A stretch of DNA of 64,000 bases from Cryobacterium psychrotolerans (GCF_900101115.1 NZ_FNFU01000002.1:148689-212688); one strand, 5' to 3'. Counted from the stretch's first letter, positions 7,958-19,330 are shown. The notes: generated by a model not told the origin, from the sequence alone. Program-made: numbers and translations.

Positions 7958-8328
7958 CTGCGATCACCGACGATCTGCCCGCCCGACTGCTGCACGAGGA
8001 ACACGAGGCGTGGCAAGCCAGGGCTGCCGGCCAGGGTGCCGGCTACTACCGGCGCACGATGACCCGGGATGCGCTGATGATCAGGCCGGGCGAGGTCCTG
8101 AGCCGCGACCAGGCGGCCGCATCCTTCACCGGCGCGTCGGCCCCGGACAGCTACGAGATCCACGACCCGGCCGTCATCCGCCTCGGCGAGCACGCCGGAA
8201 TCGTCGTCTACCGTGCCGTTGTCCGGAGCGGCGACGAGGTCACGGAGTCGATCATGTCGACCACCTACGTCTTCGACGATGCCAACGGCGGATGGTGCGT
8301 GGCCGCCCACCAGCAGACCCCGGTCTAA
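7954..8328 (+). CDS. NTF2-like/DUF4440 protein
   Basis: The 124-residue protein fits the cystatin-like NTF2 fold: an N-terminal helical pair (LLHEEHEAWQARAAGQGAGYY), then strands ending in the TTYVFDDANGGWCVAAHQQTPV edge, typical of DUF4440 and SnoaL-like proteins. Many relatives bind or transform small hydrophobic molecules; some have no enzymatic role. It is translationally coupled to the methyltransferase by a 4-base ATGA overlap. No catalytic residues can be assigned. Confidence 0.65.
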   Translation: MTAITDDLPARLLHEEHEAWQARAAGQGAGYYRRTMTRDALMIRPGEVLSRDQAAASFTGASAPDSYEIHDPAVIRLGEHAGIVVYRAVVRSGDEVTESIMSTTYVFDDANGGWCVAAHQQTPV

Positions 8329-8390
8329 GCGGCGCACGGGTCGCCCCGGGGCGGATTCCGAAGGGTTGTCAGAGCCGGAGCCGAGGTCTA

Positions 8391-8417
8391 CCGTGGTCCC
8401 ACTACTAGGCACCACGG
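8391..8417 (+). promoter_or_regulatory. Inverted repeat in the leader of the baeRF2-like gene
   Basis: CCGTGGT (8391-8397) and ACCACGG (8411-8417) are perfect complementary arms 13 bases apart, directly before the GGAAAGGA ribosome binding site. The first arm overlaps a TACCGT -10-like box. The element could be an operator or a hairpin affecting ribosome access. Confidence 0.4.
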
Positions 8418-8432
8418 AAAGGATCGATGACC

Positions 8433-9563
8433 ATGGCTGATTTCGGGAACGAGGGCCTCTCGGAGCTCTACCGTCGCGCGGGGAACACGTCGACGGTTTA
8501 CGCAGATGTGACGCAGGACACGAGCGATCCGCGCCGCACCGGGACCATCCGGCAGCGCACGGTGCGCGAGGCGCTGATCGATGCCGGCGCCCCCGAAGCC
8601 GATGCGGCGGTCATCGTCGACCTGCTCGAAGAACCGCCGGGCGTCGGCGGTTCGGTCAGTCGCCTCCTCGTCGTGCGGGGCGGCGCCGTCGAGGTCAACG
8701 AACTGCTGCCGGGGGAGCCGCTGGGCGAACTCATCGTGAACTACGGACCGGTGCCGGCGCTGATTCCGTTGCTCATCCAGCGGCCGAGGGACCTCTGCTA
8801 CGTCGTGGCCGAGGTGGGCAGGGACGGCGGCGAGATCCGTCAGTTCCGGCTCAGCCGCAGCCAGCCCGTCGCTCACCGCGCCGTGCAGGGGGACACCGAG
8901 TTCCTGACCAAGACGCAGTCCGAAGACGACTTCCTGGCCAACGGGCGCTACCAGCACCACACCGAGGAGGTCTGGAAGCGCAATGAGGGGCTCGTCGCGG
9001 AGGCCATCGACGAGGTCGTGCGTGACAGCGGGGCCGAGTTGCTCGTGGTGACCGGAGACGTGCGGGCCCGGCAACTCCTGATCGACGCGCTCTCCCCGGC
9101 CAGCCTGAAGATCCTCACCGTGGTTCCCACGAACACGCGCCCGGGCGGGGCCACGACCGACGAACTCGACGCCGACCTGCACCGCCACATCGCCTCGATC
9201 CTTGCCGCCGACGAGTACGACGCGCTCACGCGGCTCGAGACGGGACGCAACGACGGTCTGTCCGAAATCGACCAGGCTGCCGTGACCCGCGGACTCCAGC
9301 AGAGCCAGGTGGACGTGCTCATCATCGCGCCGGGCACCATGGGCGACTCCACGCTGATCGCCCTGGACCGCGGGCCCTGGGTGGCCGCCTCGTCCGAGGA
9401 CGCGCTCGGTGCGGGCGAGCTGGGCGCCGTTCCGGCAGCGGACGCCCTCGTGCGTGCCGCGATCCTGACGGATGCGCGGGTGGTCGTGGCGTCGCCGAGC
9501 GAGCTTCCGGCGGGTGCGAGCGCCTGCGCCATCCTGCGCTGGCCCACCCTGCCCGCGTCCTGA
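8433..9563 (+). CDS. Vms1/baeRF2-family (Rv2629-like) protein
   Basis: The product has about 376 residues and resembles the actinobacterial Rv2629 group, assigned to the bacterial archaeo-eukaryotic release factor family 2, which is distantly related to eRF1 and Vms1. Features are an N-terminal domain (residues 1-130), a central RNase H-like domain with EELLVVTGDVRARQLL, and a C-terminal domain with VDVLIIAPGTMG. No GGQ tripeptide is present, so classical peptide release is unlikely. ATG 8433 lies nine bases after GGAAAGGA; ATG 8427 is only three bases away and is less likely. It is probably single-gene. In mycobacteria the family is linked to dormancy and drug tolerance; the role here is unproven. 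Confidence 0.6.
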   Translation: MADFGNEGLSELYRRAGNTSTVYADVTQDTSDPRRTGTIRQRTVREALIDAGAPEADAAVIVDLLEEPPGVGGSVSRLLVVRGGAVEVNELLPGEPLGELIVNYGPVPALIPLLIQRPRDLCYVVAEVGRDGGEIRQFRLSRSQPVAHRAVQGDTEFLTKTQSEDDFLANGRYQHHTEEVWKRNEGLVAEAIDEVVRDSGAELLVVTGDVRARQLLIDALSPASLKILTVVPTNTRPGGATTDELDADLHRHIASILAADEYDALTRLETGRNDGLSEIDQAAVTRGLQQSQVDVLIIAPGTMGDSTLIALDRGPWVAASSEDALGAGELGAVPAADALVRAAILTDARVVVASPSELPAGASACAILRWPTLPAS

Positions 9564-9576
9564 CGCCGGCTGACCC

Positions 9577-9643
9577 CGCGTGAGGGGTCGCAAATCGACC
9601 TTCGCTGGCCCCGGGAAGGTCGATATGCGACCCCTCACGGGCG
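9577..9643. terminator. Palindrome, family D
   Basis: Near-perfect inverted repeat with arms GTGAGGGGTCGCAAATCGAC and its complement, just downstream of the baeRF2-like gene. A close copy is at 62302-62367. Confidence 0.7.
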
Positions 9644-9657
9644 GGTTAAAATCCCCC

Positions 9658-9690
9658 GATAACGAGCACGACTGCAGTTTCGCGGAGGGG
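9658..9690. repeat. Half-copy of palindrome family A
   Basis: Only the right half (GAGCACGACTGCAGTTTCGCG) of the family A palindrome is present, directly after a family D element. The left arm is missing, so the composite looks like two elements joined. Confidence 0.55.
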
Positions 9691-9706
9691 ACGGAGGGGG
9701 TCTTGG

Positions 9707-9712
9707 TAGCAT
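9707..9712 (+). promoter_or_regulatory. -10 box of a probable leaderless DUF3151 gene
   Basis: TAGCAT lies five bases before the GTG at 9718. It supports that start over the longer frame that runs back through the repeats. Confidence 0.45.
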
Positions 9713-9717
9713 GGGGT

Positions 9718-10260
9718 GTGACCGGCGCCAATCTGCTTGACCAGCCCGAGACCCTCCTTCCCCCGGAACCCGAGGTGATCGCGGCGCTCAGTCGAACCGG
9801 CAGCCGCGGAATCCCCGAGGTCGTCGCGGCGCATCCGACCTCACCCCTGGCCTGGGCCACACTGGCCGACGCCGCCCATGCGGAGGGCCGCACGCTCGAG
9901 TCCTACGCCTACGCCAGGGTCGGCTATCACCGCGGGCTCGACTCGCTGCGCAAGGCCGGATGGCGCGGCCAGGGCCCGATCCCGTGGTCGCACGAACCCA
10001 ACCGCGGCGTGCTGCGCGCGCTCTACGCGCTGCGCCGGGCCGCTGCCGAGATCGGCGAGACCGACGAGGTGGAGCGCCTCACCGCATTCCTGAACGGCGC
10101 GGACCCGAGCGTCATCAACCGGTTCGAGCACGAGCACACCGAGACCCAGGTCATCCGGGTGGTCACGCCCGGCGGGGGGAGACACTCGTCGCCCGCCTCC
10201 CCGCCCGGAACCGACCCGGCCCCGCCCACCGAAGCCTTCGTCATCCGAGGAGACAACTAA
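9718..10260 (+). CDS. DUF3151 protein
   Basis: The 180-residue cytosolic protein begins [20 protein letters not shown] and contains [19 protein letters not shown] and [36 protein letters not shown], the conserved core of actinobacterial DUF3151. The function is unknown. The GTG at 9718 matches the usual family N-terminus and has a TAGCAT box five bases upstream; the frame stays open further upstream, but only through repeat sequence. Its TAA stop overlaps the purA ATG by one base, so purA is translationally coupled to it and may lack its own promoter. The C-terminal tail is Pro/Thr rich. Confidence 0.8.
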   Translation: MTGANLLDQPETLLPPEPEVIAALSRTGSRGIPEVVAAHPTSPLAWATLADAAHAEGRTLESYAYARVGYHRGLDSLRKAGWRGQGPIPWSHEPNRGVLRALYALRRAAAEIGETDEVERLTAFLNGADPSVINRFEHEHTETQVIRVVTPGGGRHSSPASPPGTDPAPPTEAFVIRGDN

Positions 10261-11546
10261 TGCCAGCCATCGTTCTGATCGGAGCCCAGTGGGGCGACGA
10301 AGGTAAGGGCAAGGCCACCGACCTGCTCGGCAGCCGAGTCGACTACGTCGTCAAGTTCAACGGCGGCAACAACGCAGGGCACACCGTCGTCGTCGGCGAC
10401 GAGAAGTACGCCCTGCACCTGCTGCCGTCCGGCATCCTCTCCCCGGGTGTCACGCCGGTCATCGCCAACGGCGTGGTCGTCGACATCGAGGTGCTCTTCG
10501 AGGAGCTCGACGCGCTCAGCTCCCGCGGAGTGGACGTCTCCAAGCTCAAGGTGAGCGCCAACGCCCACGTCATCACCCAGTACCACCGCACCCTCGACAA
10601 GGTGACGGAGCGCTTCCTCGGCAAGCGCCAGATCGGCACGACCGGCCGCGGAATCGGGCCGACCTACGCCGACAAGATCAACCGGGTCGGCATCCGCGTG
10701 CAGGACCTGTTCGACGAGAACATCCTGCGGCAGAAGGTCGAGGGCGCCCTCGCCCAGAAGAACCACATGCTCGTCAAGGTCTACAACCGCCGGGCGATCA
10801 CGGTCGACGAGGTCGTCGACGACCTGCTCAGCTACGCGGAGCGCCTGCGCCCCATGGTCGAAGACACCGCGCTGCTGCTGCACCAGGCCCTCGACGCCGG
10901 AAAGACGGTGCTCTTCGAGGGCGGCCAGGCCACGATGCTGGATGTCGACCACGGCACGTATCCGTTCGTCACCTCCTCGAACGCCACGTCCGGCGGCGCC
11001 GTGACCGGTTCGGGCGTCGCCCCCAACCGGATCGACCGGATCATCGCCGTGGTGAAGGCGTACACGACCCGCGTGGGCGCGGGCCCGTTCCCGACCGAGC
11101 TCTTCGACGACTCGGGCGAGTTCCTGCGCGCCCAGGGCTTCGAGTTCGGCACGACCACCGGACGCCCGCGGCGCTGCGGCTGGTACGACGCCCCGATCGC
11201 CCGCTACACGGCGCGCATCAACGGCGTCACCGACTTCGTGCTCACCAAGCTCGACGTGCTCACCGGCCTCGCGACCATCCCGGTCTGCGTCGCCTACGAG
11301 GTCGACGGCGTGCGCTTCGACGAGGTGCCGGTGTCGCAGTCCGACTTCCACCACGCGAAGCCCGTCTACGAGGAGTTCCCCGGCTGGACCGAGGACATCA
11401 CGGGCGTGCGCTCGTTCGACGACCTGCCGAAGAACGCCCGGGACTACGTGCTCGCGCTCGAGGCGATGAGCGGCTCGCGCATCTCGGCGATCGGCGTCGG
11501 CCCCGACCGCGAGGCCATCGTCGTTCGCCACGACCTGCTCGGCTGA
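10260..11546 (+). CDS. purA: Adenylosuccinate synthetase
   Basis: The 428-residue enzyme joins IMP and aspartate using GTP, the first committed step to AMP. Signatures are the GDEGKGK loop at residues 12-18, [10 protein letters not shown] with the catalytic His, the IMP-binding [17 protein letters not shown] and the GTP-binding TKLDVL near residue 330. The ATG overlaps the TAA of the DUF3151 gene (TAATG). The length is standard. It is the first of eight purine genes in the window. A family A palindrome follows the stop. Confidence 0.97.
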   Translation: MPAIVLIGAQWGDEGKGKATDLLGSRVDYVVKFNGGNNAGHTVVVGDEKYALHLLPSGILSPGVTPVIANGVVVDIEVLFEELDALSSRGVDVSKLKVSANAHVITQYHRTLDKVTERFLGKRQIGTTGRGIGPTYADKINRVGIRVQDLFDENILRQKVEGALAQKNHMLVKVYNRRAITVDEVVDDLLSYAERLRPMVEDTALLLHQALDAGKTVLFEGGQATMLDVDHGTYPFVTSSNATSGGAVTGSGVAPNRIDRIIAVVKAYTTRVGAGPFPTELFDDSGEFLRAQGFEFGTTTGRPRRCGWYDAPIARYTARINGVTDFVLTKLDVLTGLATIPVCVAYEVDGVRFDEVPVSQSDFHHAKPVYEEFPGWTEDITGVRSFDDLPKNARDYVLALEAMSGSRISAIGVGPDREAIVVRHDLLG

Positions 11547-11560
11547 CGCCTCCCTCCCTC

Positions 11561-11627
11561 CCCGCGAAACCGCAATCGTGCGCGTTATGGACGCCCCATG
11601 ACGCGCACGATTGCAGTTTCGCGGGGG
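11561..11627. terminator. Palindrome, family A, after purA
   Basis: Imperfect inverted repeat with CCCGCGAAACCGCAATCGTG and the matching GATTGCAGTTTCGCGGG arm. It begins 15 bases after the purA stop. Confidence 0.68.
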
Positions 11628-11689
11628 GCAGTGTCGGCGGATTACGGACATCACGGGCGACAGCCGATTCGGGCGTCGGCGCGGCGCGA

Positions 11690-11695
11690 TAGGGT
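11690..11695 (+). promoter_or_regulatory. -10 box of a probable leaderless EamA gene
   Basis: TAGGGT lies six bases before GTG 11702, which decides that start over the TTG three bases earlier. Confidence 0.45.
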
Positions 11696-11701
11696 CGGTT
11701 G

Positions 11702-12697
11702 GTGAGCGACTCCCCGGCAGCAGGCAAGACCCTCGTCACCCTCCAATTCCTCGGGATGGGCGTGGTCTGGGGTGCCAGCTTCCTGTTCATGAAGATCGCC
11801 CTCGACGGGGTGAGCTTCGGCCAGGTCGCCTGGTCGCGGCTCGTGCTCGGTGGGCTCACGCTGGGCCTGATCGTGATGATCAGCCGGCCCCGCGTCGCGG
11901 GCGGGCCCGTGCTGCCGCGCGAGCGCATCGTATGGCTGCACTTCACGGTCATCGCGATCACCGGATGCGTCGTCCCGCACCTCCTCTTCGCCTGGGCCGA
12001 GCAGTACGTCTCGTCCAGCCTCGCGAGCATCTACAACGCGGTGACGCCGATCATGACGGCGCTGATGGCCACCCTCGCCTTCCGGGTGGAGAAGCTCGGC
12101 CGCAGCCAGGCGGTCGGCATTCTCGTCGGTATCCTCGGCGTGATCGTGATCATCGGCCCGTGGCAGTACGCGGCCCTCACCGGCGATCTCTGGGGCCAGC
12201 TGGCCTGCCTCGGCGCGGCCGTCTGCTACGGCTTCACCTTCAGCTACACACGCAAACACCTCAGCGGCCGGCCGATCGCGGGAGCGACCTTCGCGTTCCT
12301 GAACATCGGCATCGGCGGCGCGATCATGCTCCTGCTCACGCCCGTGCTCGCATGGACTCCCGTGTCGTTGAACTGGCCGATCGTGCTCAGCCTGCTGACC
12401 CTCGGTGCCCTCGGCACCGGCCTGGCCTACATCTGGAACATCAACGTCCTGCGGGCCTGGGGGCCCACGAACGCGTCGACGGTCACCTATGTGACCCCGG
12501 TCGTCGGCGTGGTCCTCGGCGTCCTCGTGCTGGCCGAAACCTTTTCCTGGCACGAACCGGTCGGCGCGCTGCTGGTGCTGGTCGGCATCCTGCTGGCCCA
12601 GAAACGGATCCGGCTGCGGCTGCGGGACAGCCGGGTCCACGGTCCGTCCGCGCCGCACCTGGAGCCGGCCGAGTTCCCGCCCGCCGCCCGAGGGTAA
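11702..12697 (+). CDS. EamA (DMT superfamily) transporter
   Basis: This membrane protein of about 331 residues has ten hydrophobic segments arranged as two EamA repeats. The first repeat contains GMGVVWGASFLFMKIAL and ASIYNAVTPIMTALMA; the second contains GTGLAYIWNINVLRAWG and STVTYVTPVVGVVLGVLVLAE. DMT exporters move amino acids, metabolites or drugs outward by proton exchange. GTG 11702 was chosen because TAGGGT lies six bases upstream. The C-terminal cytoplasmic tail is basic and Pro rich. A chorismate mutase gene follows after about 40 bases with its own -10 box. The substrate is unknown. Confidence 0.85.
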   Translation: MSDSPAAGKTLVTLQFLGMGVVWGASFLFMKIALDGVSFGQVAWSRLVLGGLTLGLIVMISRPRVAGGPVLPRERIVWLHFTVIAITGCVVPHLLFAWAEQYVSSSLASIYNAVTPIMTALMATLAFRVEKLGRSQAVGILVGILGVIVIIGPWQYAALTGDLWGQLACLGAAVCYGFTFSYTRKHLSGRPIAGATFAFLNIGIGGAIMLLLTPVLAWTPVSLNWPIVLSLLTLGALGTGLAYIWNINVLRAWGPTNASTVTYVTPVVGVVLGVLVLAETFSWHEPVGALLVLVGILLAQKRIRLRLRDSRVHGPSAPHLEPAEFPPAARG

Positions 12698-12739
12698 CGG
12701 GTGGGCCGGGGGACGGGCCGAGTGCATTATCGTCGAAGT

Positions 12740-13102
12740 ATGGCCGCACACGAAGATCTGCCCGAACCCGCCGGGGAGAACGGCAACGACGAGCTGCAGG
12801 GCATCCGCCAGAGCATCGACAACATTGACGCCGCGCTGATCCACCTGCTGGCCGAGCGGTTCAAGTTCACGCAGCAGGTGGGGCGGCTGAAGGCCGCGCA
12901 CGGGTTGCCACCGGCCGACCCGGCCCGCGAACTGCTGCAGATCCAGCGCCTGCGCGGCCTCGCCGAAGACGCCAGGCTCGACCCGGCCTTCGCCGAGAAG
13001 TTCCTCAATTTCATCATCGCTGAGGTCATTCACCACCACGAGCAGATCGCCGGGACCGACTCCTCCGCCGGCGGTTCGGCAGCCTCGACCCCCGCTCCGT
13101 GA
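12740..13102 (+). CDS. AroQ-type chorismate mutase
   Basis: The 120-residue all-helical protein has the chorismate mutase pattern IRQSIDNIDAALIHLLAERFKFTQQVGRLK (Arg and Lys active-site side chains at about residues 19 and 47), then the second and third helices ending EVIHHHEQI. It converts chorismate to prephenate for Phe/Tyr synthesis; such short forms usually work with DAHP synthase. TATCGT lies six bases before ATG 12740, indicating a leaderless message. The GTG of the next gene overlaps its stop (GTGA). The Ser/Ala-rich tail after residue 105 is probably disordered. Confidence 0.85.
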   Translation: MAAHEDLPEPAGENGNDELQGIRQSIDNIDAALIHLLAERFKFTQQVGRLKAAHGLPPADPARELLQIQRLRGLAEDARLDPAFAEKFLNFIIAEVIHHHEQIAGTDSSAGGSAASTPAP

Positions 13103-14034
13103 GCTGGAACCCCCGGACGCTCCCCCCGCTGGCCGGGAAGACGTTCGTCGTCACCGGCGCCAACGCGGGCCTCGGCTATTTCACGAGCGAGCAGCTCGCC
13201 GCCGCCGGCGCGCACGTCGTGCTCGCCTGCCGCAATCCCGACCGGGCGGATGCCGCCCTCGCGGCCCTGCGCGGCCGGGTGCAGGGGGCATCCGTGTCGA
13301 CCATCACCCTCGACGTTGCCGACCTCGAATCGGTGCGCTCGGCGTCGGAATCGCTGCTCCAGTTCCCGCGCATCGACGGCCTCATCCTCAACGCCGGGAT
13401 CGTGCATCCGCCGCGCGACCGGCAGGTCAGCCCTGACGGCAACGAGCTCGTCTTCGCCACCAACTATCTCGGCCACTTCGCGCTCACCGCGCAGGTGCTT
13501 CCGGCGTTGCTGCGCACGCCCGGCAGCCGGGTCGTCTCCCTGGGGTCGATGATCTCCCGCCTGATGGATTCGGCGCTGGACGACCTGCAGCTCGAGACCG
13601 GCTACGACCTCTGGAAGGCCTATGCGCAGTCCAAAATTGCCATGCAGGTGTTCGGCTTCGAACTCGACCGGCGGCTGCGCGAGTCCGGCGTCGGCGGCCC
13701 GGCCGGGGTGCAGTCCATGGTCGCGCACCCCGGCTACTCGATCTCGGGCCTGACCTCCGGCATCCCGGGCGTGAACGAACCGACTCGCCGGAAGCGCGTC
13801 ATCGGCGGCCTGCCGCTCGCGATCGGCGCCCAGGGCAAGCACCAGGGCGCGTGGCCGATCGTGCGCTCCGCGGTCGACCCGGATGCCGTCGGCGGCCAGT
13901 ACTACGGCCCGCGCTGGTTGACCCGCGGCCGCCCGGCCCGGCAGGCACCCACTCGCACCTCCCGCGACGCCGCGATCGCGGCCCGGCTGTGGTCGCGCTC
14001 GGAAGCCCTCCTCGGCGTCCCCTTCCCGGCCTGA
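13099..14034 (+). CDS. Short-chain dehydrogenase/reductase
   Basis: The 311-residue NAD(P)-dependent oxidoreductase has the Rossmann glycine motif TGANAGLG at residues 18-25, the NAG motif in LILNAGIV, the catalytic Ser in SLGSM and Tyr/Lys in YAQSK. The pattern resembles the retinol dehydrogenase/WWOX-like classical SDR branch. The GTG start overlaps the chorismate mutase stop, so translation is coupled. The substrate is not predictable. The C-terminal 40 residues are Arg/Pro rich, longer than the minimal fold. Confidence 0.83.
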   Translation: MSWNPRTLPPLAGKTFVVTGANAGLGYFTSEQLAAAGAHVVLACRNPDRADAALAALRGRVQGASVSTITLDVADLESVRSASESLLQFPRIDGLILNAGIVHPPRDRQVSPDGNELVFATNYLGHFALTAQVLPALLRTPGSRVVSLGSMISRLMDSALDDLQLETGYDLWKAYAQSKIAMQVFGFELDRRLRESGVGGPAGVQSMVAHPGYSISGLTSGIPGVNEPTRRKRVIGGLPLAIGAQGKHQGAWPIVRSAVDPDAVGGQYYGPRWLTRGRPARQAPTRTSRDAAIAARLWSRSEALLGVPFPA

Positions 14035-14086
14035 CCCCGCCCCCACCCAACCCCGTCCGCCCAACCCGATCTCGCCCAACCACATC

Positions 14087-14151
14087 TCGCCGAACTGTGA
14101 GTTTGGCACCTTCGCGCGGCCCGGGAAGGTGCCAAACTCACAGTTCGGCGA
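14087..14151. terminator. Long perfect-arm palindrome, family E
   Basis: Arms CGCCGAACTGTGAGTTTGGC and its exact complement flank a GC-rich core with paired CCTTC/GAAGG. It lies about 50 bases after the SDR stop and is the only full copy of this family in the window. Confidence 0.68.
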
Positions 14152-14167
14152 GCGGGCGGGGCCTCGA

Positions 14168-14173
14168 TAGGGT
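14168..14173 (+). promoter_or_regulatory. -10 box before the DUF6804-like gene
   Basis: TAGGGT lies six bases before ATG 14180. The intervening GAGAGG could alternatively act as a ribosome binding site. Confidence 0.4.
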
Positions 14174-14179
14174 GAGAGG

Positions 14180-14536
14180 ATGCGCGCCGATAAACGTCCC
14201 ATGGGAACACCCGCCGAGCCGACGTTCACGCGCTCCGCGCTCGCGCCCGGGCTGCTCGGCGCGATGGCGCTCCTGGGCGGACTCGCCCTGCTCGATGTCG
14301 ACGGGTTCATCGTCATTCGCTACATCGTCAGTATCCTCGCGCTGATCCTCTGCGTCTTCGTGATCCAGGCGAAGGCGTGGTGGTGGCTGCTCGGGCTCGT
14401 GCCGATCGCCGCGCTCTGGAACCCGATCGTCGTGGTTGAACTGCACGGCCAGGGCTGGGTCTCCGCCCAGTTCATCGCCGCGATCGTGTTCATCGTCTGC
14501 GGCGTGGTGACCCGGGTTCCCGTCCAGAAGGACTGA
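14180..14536 (+). CDS. Four-helix small membrane protein (DUF6804-like)
   Basis: The 118-residue protein has about four hydrophobic helices: LLGAMALLGGLALLDV, FIVIRYIVSILALILCVFVIQ, WWWLLGLVPIAALWNPI and FIAAIVFIVCGVV. The WNPI segment after the third helix and the overall size match DUF6804 proteins, which have no known function. The start is supported by the TAGGGT box six bases upstream. It converges on purL across a family C palindrome. Confidence 0.68.
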   Translation: MRADKRPMGTPAEPTFTRSALAPGLLGAMALLGGLALLDVDGFIVIRYIVSILALILCVFVIQAKAWWWLLGLVPIAALWNPIVVVELHGQGWVSAQFIAAIVFIVCGVVTRVPVQKD

Positions 14537-14544
14537 GTCCCCGG

Positions 14545-14602
14545 CTGAGTCGCGGAGAAAGTACCTTCGTTGTGAAACTCACGGTACTTTGTCCGCAACT
14601 CA
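14545..14602. terminator. Palindrome, family C, between convergent genes
   Basis: AAAGTACCTTCG and CGGTACTTTGTCCGCAACTCA words lie in inverted arrangement between the stops of the DUF6804-like gene and purL. Relatives are at 38609-38665 and 52466-52522. Confidence 0.6.
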
Positions 14603-14636
14603 CCGCCACAAACGGGGCGTTCGAGCAGCCAGACCC

Positions 14637-16943
<2,307 letters not shown>

Positions 16944-16987
16944 GAGTGGCGTTCTCCCAGGGCTAACGGATGTTTGACCCGGCAAGT

Positions 16988-18613
16988 CTACCTGCCGAGC
17001 CTCCGTGTCACTTCGGCGGCCGTGGCCGCCGCTTCCGCGTGCCGCACACGCAGGTCCTTGCGCAGGATCTTCCCGGACGAGGACTTCGGAATCACGTCGA
17101 TGAACTCGACCAGGCGCACCTTCTTGTGCGGCGCAACCCGGTCGGCCACGAACGCGATCACATGGTCTCCGTGCACGGATGCCTCGGCCACGACGACGAC
17201 GAACGCCTTCGGGATTTCCTGGCCATCGGCATCCATCACCCCGATCACGGCGGCGTCGCTGATGTGCGGGTGGGTGAGCAGCAGCGCCTCCAGCTCGGCC
17301 GGGGCGATCTGGTAGCCCTTGTACTTGATCAGCTCCTTGCTGCGGTCGACGATGGTGACCTCGCCGCCCGCGCCGACCGTGGCGATGTCCCCGGTGTGCA
17401 GGAATCCCTCCGCGTCGATGGTGTCGAGGGTGGCGTCGTCGTTGTTCAGGTAGCCGAGCATGACGTTCGGCCCGCGCACGAGCAGCTCGCCCGGCTCGCT
17501 CACCCCGTCGGCGGGCACGGGGATCTCCTCGCCCGTCTCGGTGGAGACGAGCCGGCACTGCATGTTGGGCACCGTCACCCCCACCGAGGCGCGGGAGAGC
17601 TGCGGCGCGTCGATCGGGATCAGGTGCGACACCGGGCTGGCCTCGGTCATCCCGTAGCCCTGCAGCACCCGGCAGCCAAGACGGGTCGACACCGCGGCGG
17701 CCAGCTCGCCGCTCAGCGGCGCGGCGCCGGAGAGCACCGTGTGCACGCTGGTGAGGTCGTACGACTCGACGAGCGGATGCTTCGCGATGGCCACGGCGAT
17801 CGGCGGCGCGATGAACACGTAGCTGCAGCGCTGGTCCTGGATGATCCGCAGGAATTCGGCGAAATCGAACTTCGCCATGGTCACCAACGCGGCGCGCTGC
17901 TTGAACGCCAGGTTGAGCAGCACCGTCATGCCGTAGATGTGGAAGAACGGCAGCAGCGCGAGCACCCGGTCGTCCTGGACGACGCCGATCAGGTCGCGCG
18001 CCTGCTGCACATTGGCCACGAGATTGCGGTGGCTGAGCCGCACGCCCTTCGGCCGGCCCGTCGTGCCGGAGGAATACGGGAGCACGGCAACGTGGGTGGC
18101 CGGGTCGAACGACACGCGCGGGGCATCCGCTCCCTGGGCCAGCAAGTCGGCGAGCGACGGATGCCCCGCCGCGCCGTCGAGCACGATCACCCGCTCGTCG
18201 TCGATGCCGGCGGACCTCGCCGCCGAACGGGCCCCGCCGAGCAGCGGTGACACCGTCAGGAGCAGCTCCGCCCCCGAGTCCTCGAGCTGGCGCTGGATCT
18301 CTTGCGGCGTGTACAGCGAGTTGATGGTCGTGACGGTCCCCCCGGCGCGGAGGATCCCGTGGAACACGCTCGCGAAGGCCGGAATGTTCGGGCAGAGCAG
18401 CCCGACGACCGTGCCGGGCGCGACTCCGCGGGCCGCGAGGGCGCCGGCGATCCGGTTGATCTGGTCAATCAGGGTGCGGTAACTGGTGGCGGCTCCGGTT
18501 GCCCCGTCGACGACGGCGACACGATCGAGGTCGGTGTCTTCGATCTCTCCGAAGAGATAGTCGAAGATGCTGAGGTCGGGGATGTCGACGTCGGGATACG
18601 GGCTCGTGAACAC
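16988..18613 (-). CDS. 4-coumarate-CoA-ligase-like AMP-forming acyl-CoA synthetase
   Basis: The 541-residue enzyme activates a carboxylic acid through an acyl-adenylate. Motifs are [11 protein letters not shown] (P-loop, about residue 182), [25 protein letters not shown], the HTGDIA aspartate, and the C-terminal lysine in [14 protein letters not shown]. It groups by pattern with 4-coumarate/medium-chain acyl-CoA ligases. The GTG start has an AAAGGAGA site seven bases upstream. It lies between a DUF3817 gene and purL on the same strand. It could supply acyl-CoA to the beta-oxidation genes about 1 kb upstream, but it lies outside the coupled operon. Confidence 0.85.
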   Translation of the reverse strand: MFTSPYPDVDIPDLSIFDYLFGEIEDTDLDRVAVVDGATGAATSYRTLIDQINRIAGALAARGVAPGTVVGLLCPNIPAFASVFHGILRAGGTVTTINSLYTPQEIQRQLEDSGAELLLTVSPLLGGARSAARSAGIDDERVIVLDGAAGHPSLADLLAQGADAPRVSFDPATHVAVLPYSSGTTGRPKGVRLSHRNLVANVQQARDLIGVVQDDRVLALLPFFHIYGMTVLLNLAFKQRAALVTMAKFDFAEFLRIIQDQRCSYVFIAPPIAVAIAKHPLVESYDLTSVHTVLSGAAPLSGELAAAVSTRLGCRVLQGYGMTEASPVSHLIPIDAPQLSRASVGVTVPNMQCRLVSTETGEEIPVPADGVSEPGELLVRGPNVMLGYLNNDDATLDTIDAEGFLHTGDIATVGAGGEVTIVDRSKELIKYKGYQIAPAELEALLLTHPHISDAAVIGVMDADGQEIPKAFVVVVAEASVHGDHVIAFVADRVAPHKKVRLVEFIDVIPKSSSGKILRKDLRVRHAEAAATAAEVTRRLGR

Positions 18614-18698
18614 GAATGGTCTCCTTTGACACGGCGCTCGGATTGAGCGTCCGGTCAGGCTACCTCCCCGCCACTGGCGCCTCCTGTGGGCGTCGCCG

Positions 18699-19169
18699 TC
18701 ATGCCCTGCCTCCGGGAGGGCCGATGATCAGCAGGGTCGCCATGATCGTCACGAGGCCGACCACGAAGACCGTGCCGAGCAGAACCGGACGGTTCAGCAT
18801 CCAGCGCAGGAGCACGCTCAGCCAGGTGTGGTCCCGCGGGTCGCTGGTCGCCGTGCTGCGCCAGTCGCCGTCGAGCTTGCGGCGACGCTCCAGCAGACGG
18901 TCGAACGGGATCGTGGCGTACGGGACGATTGCGGTGATGACCGCCGCGACCATCAGCCGCAGGCTCCAGCGCTGGTTGACACCCACGAGCACCGCGGTCA
19001 TGCCGTAGGCGATGAAGACGAGGCCGTGCAGGGTGCCGCCGACCCGCAGGGCCAGGTCGCCCGTTTCGCCGGGCAGCAGCACGTACTTGAGCAGCATGCC
19101 CGTGAGCAGGAGCGTCCAGGTCACCGCCTCGGCGATGGCGATGGTGCGGTAGAACAGGCGCGGAGACAC
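18699..19169 (-). CDS. DUF3817 membrane protein
   Basis: The product has about 156 residues. The conserved opening RLFYRTIAIAEAVTWTLLLTGMLLKYVL, then GGTLHGLVFIAYG and a third helix, is the integral membrane DUF3817 signature found across actinobacteria. A fourth hydrophobic stretch (VLLGTVFVVGLVTIMATLLII) near the C-terminus goes beyond the minimal domain. GTG 19169 gives the usual family N-terminus and has a GGAG site about ten bases upstream; an upstream ATG at 19217 would add 16 residues. The function is unknown. Confidence 0.75.
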   Translation of the reverse strand: MSPRLFYRTIAIAEAVTWTLLLTGMLLKYVLLPGETGDLALRVGGTLHGLVFIAYGMTAVLVGVNQRWSLRLMVAAVITAIVPYATIPFDRLLERRRKLDGDWRSTATSDPRDHTWLSVLLRWMLNRPVLLGTVFVVGLVTIMATLLIIGPPGGRA

Positions 19170-19330
19170 GGGGGCATCACTCCAAATGAGGGGGAGGGTG
19201 AGATCCCATCCTCGCACCGGATGCCGGGCCTGGCATCCGCCGAAAGTTTGAGTCTCGCTCCCGCCGGCCCCGTTTGAGCTTTGAGCCGCAGACGTCCCGG
19301 CGCGGGTGTCGGCCCGTCTTGGCGGCCGGA

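Noticed and set aside
9580-9717. N-terminal extension of the DUF3151 protein
   Set aside because: The frame runs back through two repeat elements. The conserved N-terminus and the TAGCAT box point to GTG 9718.
16944-17558. N-terminal extension of PurL
   Set aside because: The open frame continues into the neighbouring synthetase gene on the same strand in another frame, with no PurL homology; GTG 16943 has a good ribosome binding site.
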